A DNA stretch of 64,000 nt, taken from Sphingobium sp. 66-54. GTDB lineage: Bacteria > Pseudomonadota > Alphaproteobacteria > Sphingomonadales > Sphingomonadaceae. How positions within the stretch are numbered: the first letter of the stretch is position 1; the number at the start of each line of letters is the position of its first letter. The notes under the pieces were generated by a model. It searched no databases. It worked only from the letters and a program-made list of their open reading frames with translations, and was not told where the DNA came from. Of this stretch, positions 60,533-64,000 are shown one piece after another. Position numbers and translations under genes: made by a program. Location of the stretch: assembly GCA_001899715.1 (NCBI GenBank), contig MKWI01000006.1, forward strand, positions 124,001-188,000. The letters run 5' to 3'.

Positions 60533-61123
60533 ATGCACGAAGACCTGCAAAGTTCGCGCCGCGGCCTGCTCGGCCTCGCCGGGACGGCAGCGCTGTCGGT
60601 TGCCGCCATCGGCATATTGGGCGACGCACCGGCGCTGGCGCAGACCAAAAGCCGCCAGGCTGGCGGCGCCGCCCATCAGGGCGATATCGACATTCTCAAT
60701 GTCGCGCTCGGGCTCGAATGGGAGGCGATCGAGGCCTATCAGATCGGCGCGGAGAGCAACCTGCTGCAAAAGCCGGTGCTGGACCTCGCGCTTACTTTCC
60801 AGGGCCATCACAAGGGTCATGCCGACGCGCTGGCCGGCGCGGTCAAGCAGCTCGGCGGAGCACCCGTGGAGCCCAAGACCCGCGCGGAGTACATGACCAG
60901 CCTCAACATCGCGGCCATCAAGGACCAGGCCGATATCCTCCGCCTCGCCCAGCTCCACGAGCGCGGCGCCGCCAACGCCTATATCGGCGTGATCCCCTCG
61001 CTTGGCGATTCAGCGCTGCATCAGGTTTGCGCCAAGATCGCCGCAGACGAGGCAGCGCATTGGTCGATCATCTCTCAGGCGCTTTCGCAAGCCATGCCCA
61101 AAGCCGCATTCTTGTTCGGCTAG
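60533..61123 (+). CDS. Tat-exported ferritin-like domain protein
   Basis: This is a 196-residue protein with a twin-arginine signal (SRRGLLGLAGTAALSVAAIGI, residues 8-28) ending near APALAQ. A ferritin-like four-helix domain follows (DILNVALGLEWEAIEAYQIGAE, LALTFQGHHKGHADALAGAVKQLGG, AKIAADEAAHWSIISQAL), with Glu and His residues placed as di-iron ligands. It is likely a folded periplasmic metalloprotein. GGGAGA precedes the ATG at 60533. It is followed by a periplasmic cytochrome c after about 100 bases, suggesting a redox pair. Confidence 0.85.
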   Translation: MHEDLQSSRRGLLGLAGTAALSVAAIGILGDAPALAQTKSRQAGGAAHQGDIDILNVALGLEWEAIEAYQIGAESNLLQKPVLDLALTFQGHHKGHADALAGAVKQLGGAPVEPKTRAEYMTSLNIAAIKDQADILRLAQLHERGAANAYIGVIPSLGDSALHQVCAKIAADEAAHWSIISQALSQAMPKAAFLFG

Positions 61124-61226
61124 GGTAAGGGCCAGCCGGTCCATTCCGCTTCTGGCCCCACACGAGGCGGCGGTGGACCGGCTGGCATCCAGTGCCATCC
61201 TTCATCTTCATTCGGGACTTTCCGCA

Positions 61227-61640
61227 ATGCACCCTCTCTTCAACGCCGTGCTTCCCTTGGCGGGAGCTGCGTTGCTCCTGCCTGCCCTGCCGGCCATCGT
61301 CCATGGCGCGACACCCACGCCCGCCGGCGACGCTCATGCCGGCGCCGCCGCTTATGATGCGAGCTGCGGCGGCTGCCACTCGCTCGACGCCAATCGCGTC
61401 GGGCCTGCGCATCGCACCGTGTTCGGCCGCCAGGCCGGGACGATGCCGGGCTACACCTATTCGCCCGCACTCAAGAAGGCGAAGATCGTGTGGACCGCCG
61501 CCACCCTCGACGCATGGCTGAACGATCCCCAGAAGATGGTGCCCGGCACCCGCATGGCCTTCCGTCTCACCGACGCCAAGCGCCGCGCCGACATCATCGC
61601 CTTTCTCGCCAGCCAACGGTCCGCGACCGCCGCCCGCTAG
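61227..61640 (+). CDS. Periplasmic class I cytochrome c
   Basis: This is a 137-residue protein with a Sec signal peptide (LAGAALLLPALPAIVHGA). A single haem domain follows, with CGGCH at residues 47-51 and axial Met in VPGTRMAF (Met110), plus the class I core VGPAHRTVFGRQAG..YTYSPALKKA. It is soluble, unlike the lipid-anchored cytochrome c at 2199-2819, but of the same subfamily. It probably forms an operon with the ferritin-like gene. The ATG at 61227 has a weak GGGAC. Confidence 0.9.
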   Translation: MHPLFNAVLPLAGAALLLPALPAIVHGATPTPAGDAHAGAAAYDASCGGCHSLDANRVGPAHRTVFGRQAGTMPGYTYSPALKKAKIVWTAATLDAWLNDPQKMVPGTRMAFRLTDAKRRADIIAFLASQRSATAAR

Positions 61641-61727
61641 ACGCCGCCCCGGGTCATCCATCCCCCCTTCGAATGGAGACGGTAGGAGCGGCCAAGTCCC
61701 GGTGGATGAGGGGTCTATAGCGGCCGA

Positions 61728-62576
61728 TCAGGAAGACAGCGCGGCAGCAGCGCGCAGGCCGGCGCGGATGCGCGCCATGACGCCAAGATCGGCCTTGGTC
61801 GAATGCACCACATAGGCGGAATATGAGAACTCCGGACTGTTGGGCACCACCATCAGCCGTCCTTCCTCGATGTAGGAGCGGATAAACCCCTCGCGGAAAT
61901 AGCCGCTCCCGCCGGACGCGAGGATATAATCCAGCGCCAGTGGCCCATAGCTGATCGACACGACAGCATTGGCCTCCTCCGGGAAGGCGGCATGGTAGCT
62001 CGCCGTGAAATCCTCGCCCCAGTCGATATGAACATGGTCCTCGGGTTTGAGCGGCTGGTTGGCTGGCATGGTGCGCACCAGGATCAGCTTTTCCTCGAAC
62101 AGCAGCTCCGCGATCACACCGGGGCGGCGCGGCGCGGCATAGATGACCGCAACGTCGAGCGAACCGTCCTGCACGCGCTCCATCAGCCGCTCTGACGTGT
62201 CGATCTGCGTGCTAATCGCGATTTCCGGGCATTCGCGCCGCATCCACAGCAGCCAGTGCCGCAGGATCGGGCTCCACAGGCTCAGCTCCGCGCCGATCGT
62301 TACCACTGTCTCGCGGCCCGGCGGCAGGGCCACGGCACGGCGGGCGCCTTCCCAGACCTGCACCAGACTGGTGGCGAAACGCAGGAATTGTTCGCCGGCG
62401 GGGGTCAACCGCGCGCCCGCTTTGTTGCGCACGAACACTGGCCGGTCGAGTTGCTGCTCCAGCACGCGAATGCGCGCGCTCACAGCGGTCTGCGTCAGGT
62501 TGAGGTTGGCGGCGGCGCTGACGAAGCTCCCCGTCTTGACCACTTCAAGGAAGGTGCGGGCAACGCCGATATCCAT
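61728..62576 (-). CDS. LysR-family transcriptional regulator
   Basis: This is a 282-residue LysR protein. The N-terminal HTH MDIGVARTFLEVVKTGSFVSAAANLNLTQTAVSARIRVLEQQL and LTPAGEQFLRFA lead to a periplasmic-binding-like effector domain (VVTIGAELSLWSPILRHWL, DVAVIYAAP). The ligand is unknown. It is divergent from a small membrane-protein gene, with the palindrome CTTGAT-GG-ATCAAG between them, and lies near the peroxiredoxin gene, a possible target (inference). Confidence 0.92.
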   Translation of the reverse strand: MDIGVARTFLEVVKTGSFVSAAANLNLTQTAVSARIRVLEQQLDRPVFVRNKAGARLTPAGEQFLRFATSLVQVWEGARRAVALPPGRETVVTIGAELSLWSPILRHWLLWMRRECPEIAISTQIDTSERLMERVQDGSLDVAVIYAAPRRPGVIAELLFEEKLILVRTMPANQPLKPEDHVHIDWGEDFTASYHAAFPEEANAVVSISYGPLALDYILASGGSGYFREGFIRSYIEEGRLMVVPNSPEFSYSAYVVHSTKADLGVMARIRAGLRAAAALSS

Positions 62577-62618
62577 TCAGCAGAATCTTTCCTTTTAATG
62601 TCCAATTATATTCATTTG

Positions 62619-62632
62619 CTTGATGGATCAAG
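62619..62632. promoter_or_regulatory. CTTGAT-GG-ATCAAG palindrome near the LysR promoter
   Basis: A perfect 6-bp inverted repeat lies 43 bases upstream of the LysR start, in the divergent intergenic region. Its form and position suit an autoregulatory site, but its arms do not show the classic T-N11-A spacing. Confidence 0.35.
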
Positions 62633-62726
62633 CGGCATGAAGGTGGCCCGGCAAGGAGGGCACAGCCATGCCCCATATTGTGACGCGCAGCCGGGCCGGC
62701 CCCCTCGCTCCCGTGGCGAGGCCAGC

Positions 62727-63146
62727 GTGAAACCGCAGCGGCCTCTTCCTTCCCTACCGTCGAGACGGGCGAACTGGTTGATGATCGGAACTCTCATCCT
62801 GGCCTTCATGGGGTTGATGGCGGCCGCATCGCTCATCCTGTTCGCGCTCATCCGGATGGGCGTGATCGACCAGCATATGTCGCTCTTCCTGTTTGTCGCG
62901 GCTGTCCCGCTGGCGGCGTGGATCGCCCTCGGGCTGGATGCTGTCGAACTGGGTGTCGCGCCTTTCCTGCCGGACGATGAGGCGACCCGACTGGTTCGCG
63001 TCGACATCGAGCAGCTCTGGCCACTCGGCTTCGACGATGCGGAGGTACGCGCCCGGCACCGCCTGCGTAATCCGGCTCGCGGAGGAACCCCGATGCAAAC
63101 CGCGTTGCCCGATACGGCAGACCCGCAAGTGGAACGTGCGGAATAG
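62727..63146 (+). CDS. Two-span membrane protein of unknown function
   Basis: This protein has a basic N-terminus (KPQRPLPSLPSRRANWL) and two hydrophobic helices (MIGTLILAFMGLMAAASLILFALI and MSLFLFVAAVPLAAWIALGLDAV). A charged C-terminal tail of about 60 residues follows (FLPDDEATRLVRVDIEQLWP). GTG at 62727 with GCGAGG upstream is preferred, giving 139 residues; ATG at 62637 is an alternative that adds a low-complexity leader. I do not recognise a family. It lies between the LysR regulator and peroxiredoxin. Confidence 0.6.
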   Translation: MKPQRPLPSLPSRRANWLMIGTLILAFMGLMAAASLILFALIRMGVIDQHMSLFLFVAAVPLAAWIALGLDAVELGVAPFLPDDEATRLVRVDIEQLWPLGFDDAEVRARHRLRNPARGGTPMQTALPDTADPQVERAE

Positions 63147-63162
63147 CCGCGCCACGGTCGCC

Positions 63163-63209
63163 GATATTATCGGCTGAGATCAATATTACTGCATTCAACC
63201 TATAATATC
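63163..63209 (+). promoter_or_regulatory. Peroxiredoxin promoter region with inverted repeat
   Basis: GATATTAT (63163-63170) and ATAATATC (63202-63209) are perfect inverted arms 31 bases apart. The right arm overlaps a consensus -10 TATAAT (63201-63206). No good -35 is present at 17 bases, which is typical of activator-dependent promoters. The start codon is 65 bases downstream. Confidence 0.5.
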
Positions 63210-63273
63210 ATTCATTTGCCTGTTGCATGCACGATCTTCAGACTGGCGGGGACCCCAATGGAGGATTCTTGCA

Positions 63274-63909
63274 ATGACTATTCGCCTCGGGCAAATCGCC
63301 CCCGATTTCGAACAGGAAACGACCCACGGCCGCATCAAATTCCATGATTGGTTGGGGTCCAGTTGGGGCGTGCTGTTCAGCCATCCCAAGAACTTCACGC
63401 CCGTCTGCACCACCGAGTTGGGCGAAGTGGCCAAGCTGGACGCGGAGTGGAAGAAGCGCAACGTGAAGCCCATCGGCCTGTCCGTCGATCCGGTCGAGGC
63501 GCATCATCGCTGGGATGTCGACATCAAGGAGACGCAGGGTCAGGCACTCAACTTCCCGATGATCGCCGATCCGGACGCCAAGGTGTCGACGCTCTACGAC
63601 ATGATTCACCCGGAGAGCGACCCCACGGTGACGGTGCGCTCGGTCTTCGTCATCGACCCGTCGAAGAAGGTCCGCCTCATCCTCACCTATCCGCCGAGCA
63701 CAGGCCGCAACTTCCCGGAGATTCTCCGCTCGATCGACAGCCTGCAACTCACCGACGCACGCAGCATCGCCACCCCGGTCAACTGGGAAGTGGGCGACGA
63801 GGTGGTGATCTCGCCCAAGCTCTCCGACGAGGAGGCGAGCCGCCTGTTCCCGCAGGGCTATCGCACGCTGAAGCCGTATCTGCGGCTGGTAAAGCTGGAA
63901 GAAGCCTGA
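63274..63909 (+). CDS. 1-Cys peroxiredoxin (Prx6 family)
   Basis: This is a 211-residue peroxiredoxin. The thioredoxin-fold N-terminal half has the peroxidatic Cys in HPKNFTPVCTTELG (Cys45) and the conserved Arg in VRSVFVIDPSKKVRL. The C-terminal extension from about residue 160 (TPVNWEVGDEVVISPKLSDEEA) marks the Prx6/1-Cys group. It reduces peroxides in the cytosol. GGAGGA lies eight bases before the ATG at 63274. An activator-type promoter and a LysR gene nearby suggest oxidative-stress induction. Confidence 0.94.
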   Translation: MTIRLGQIAPDFEQETTHGRIKFHDWLGSSWGVLFSHPKNFTPVCTTELGEVAKLDAEWKKRNVKPIGLSVDPVEAHHRWDVDIKETQGQALNFPMIADPDAKVSTLYDMIHPESDPTVTVRSVFVIDPSKKVRLILTYPPSTGRNFPEILRSIDSLQLTDARSIATPVNWEVGDEVVISPKLSDEEASRLFPQGYRTLKPYLRLVKLEEA

Positions 63910-63982
63910 GCCCAGCGAGCGTTCCTTCGCTTATTCGCGCGGTCTCCTGCCGGGGGGAAGGAAACCGCCGGATCTTCGGGGT

Positions 63983-64000
63983 GCGATCCATTCGGATCGC
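63983..64000 (+). terminator. Hairpin at the window edge after the peroxiredoxin gene
   Basis: GCGATCC (63983-63989) and GGATCGC (63994-64000) are perfect arms around ATTC, ending exactly at the window boundary, so any T-run lies outside. It is about 75 bases after the stop codon. Confidence 0.35.

Noticed and set aside
1..64000. tRNA, rRNA, tmRNA or insertion sequences
   Set aside because: No cloverleaf-like or rRNA sequence and no transposase gene was recognised in any intergenic region on reading; a covariance-model search was not possible.

Overview
The window is one uninterrupted stretch of GC-rich, gene-dense bacterial chromosome. The gene complement points to an alphaproteobacterium, most likely a member of the Sphingomonadales (inference). 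The clues are an ATP12-type F1 chaperone, a Tim44-domain protein beside secB, a Cpa-type tad pilus set, the ybgC-tolQRAB-pal block, adjacent and divergent gpsA-tsaD and hemC-hemD pairs, and a dispersed intergenic palindrome (core GCTCCTGCGAAGGCAGGAGC) of a kind I associate with sphingomonads. I see no rRNA, tRNA, CRISPR array, insertion sequence or prophage. Nearly everything reads as core or housekeeping DNA.

Layout. 1-4.5 kb: a hydroxypyruvate/glycerate pair (glycerate 2-kinase, cut by the window edge, and a 2-hydroxyacid dehydrogenase) behind a MarR regulator, then a lipid-anchored cytochrome c, a YegP-like protein and a FAD oxidoreductase. 4.7-11.8 kb: tad/cpa pilus genes cpaA-B-C-D-E-tadB-tadC, with no cpaF ATPase or pilin gene. 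11.9-15.1 kb: manC and galE for sugar nucleotides and an ABC ATPase. 15.4-22 kb: the ATP12 operon and the complete Tol-Pal envelope operon. 22-28 kb: a small membrane-protein/HTH module, ruvA-ruvB, and the rpmH-rnpA-yidD-yidC-engB ribosome and membrane-insertion block. 28-38 kb: GST, cupin, dapE, Smr, mltA, Tim44, secB, murJ, trpS and a DUF4136 lipoprotein. 38.7-45.6 kb: a Wzx-like flippase, gpsA-tsaD, hemC-hemD-hemX-like and rpsT.

46-64 kb is more accessory and stress-related. It holds a phenol-hydroxylase-type flavoprotein, a truncated haemoglobin divergent from an NsrR/Rrf2 repressor, and a metB-cysI-cysJ sulfur operon. An MFS exporter, an isolated cytochrome oxidase subunit I and a divergent orphan MreB paralogue follow. 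Next come a folE-ECF sigma operon facing a ferritin-like/cytochrome c operon across a mirrored promoter-like inverted repeat, and then a LysR regulator and a 1-Cys peroxiredoxin.

The most notable non-gene structure is a family of eight intergenic palindromic repeats (REP/BIME-like). Other points of interest are two gene fossils (a tandem partial copy of the hemD 3' end and a 58-codon remnant of guaB), the symmetric element between folE and the ferritin-like gene, and an apparently self-regulated HTH module whose -10 box lies inside a palindrome and whose start codon lies inside a hairpin arm. No wholly new multigene system is evident. Functions rest on recognising family motifs in the translated sequence; no database search was run.
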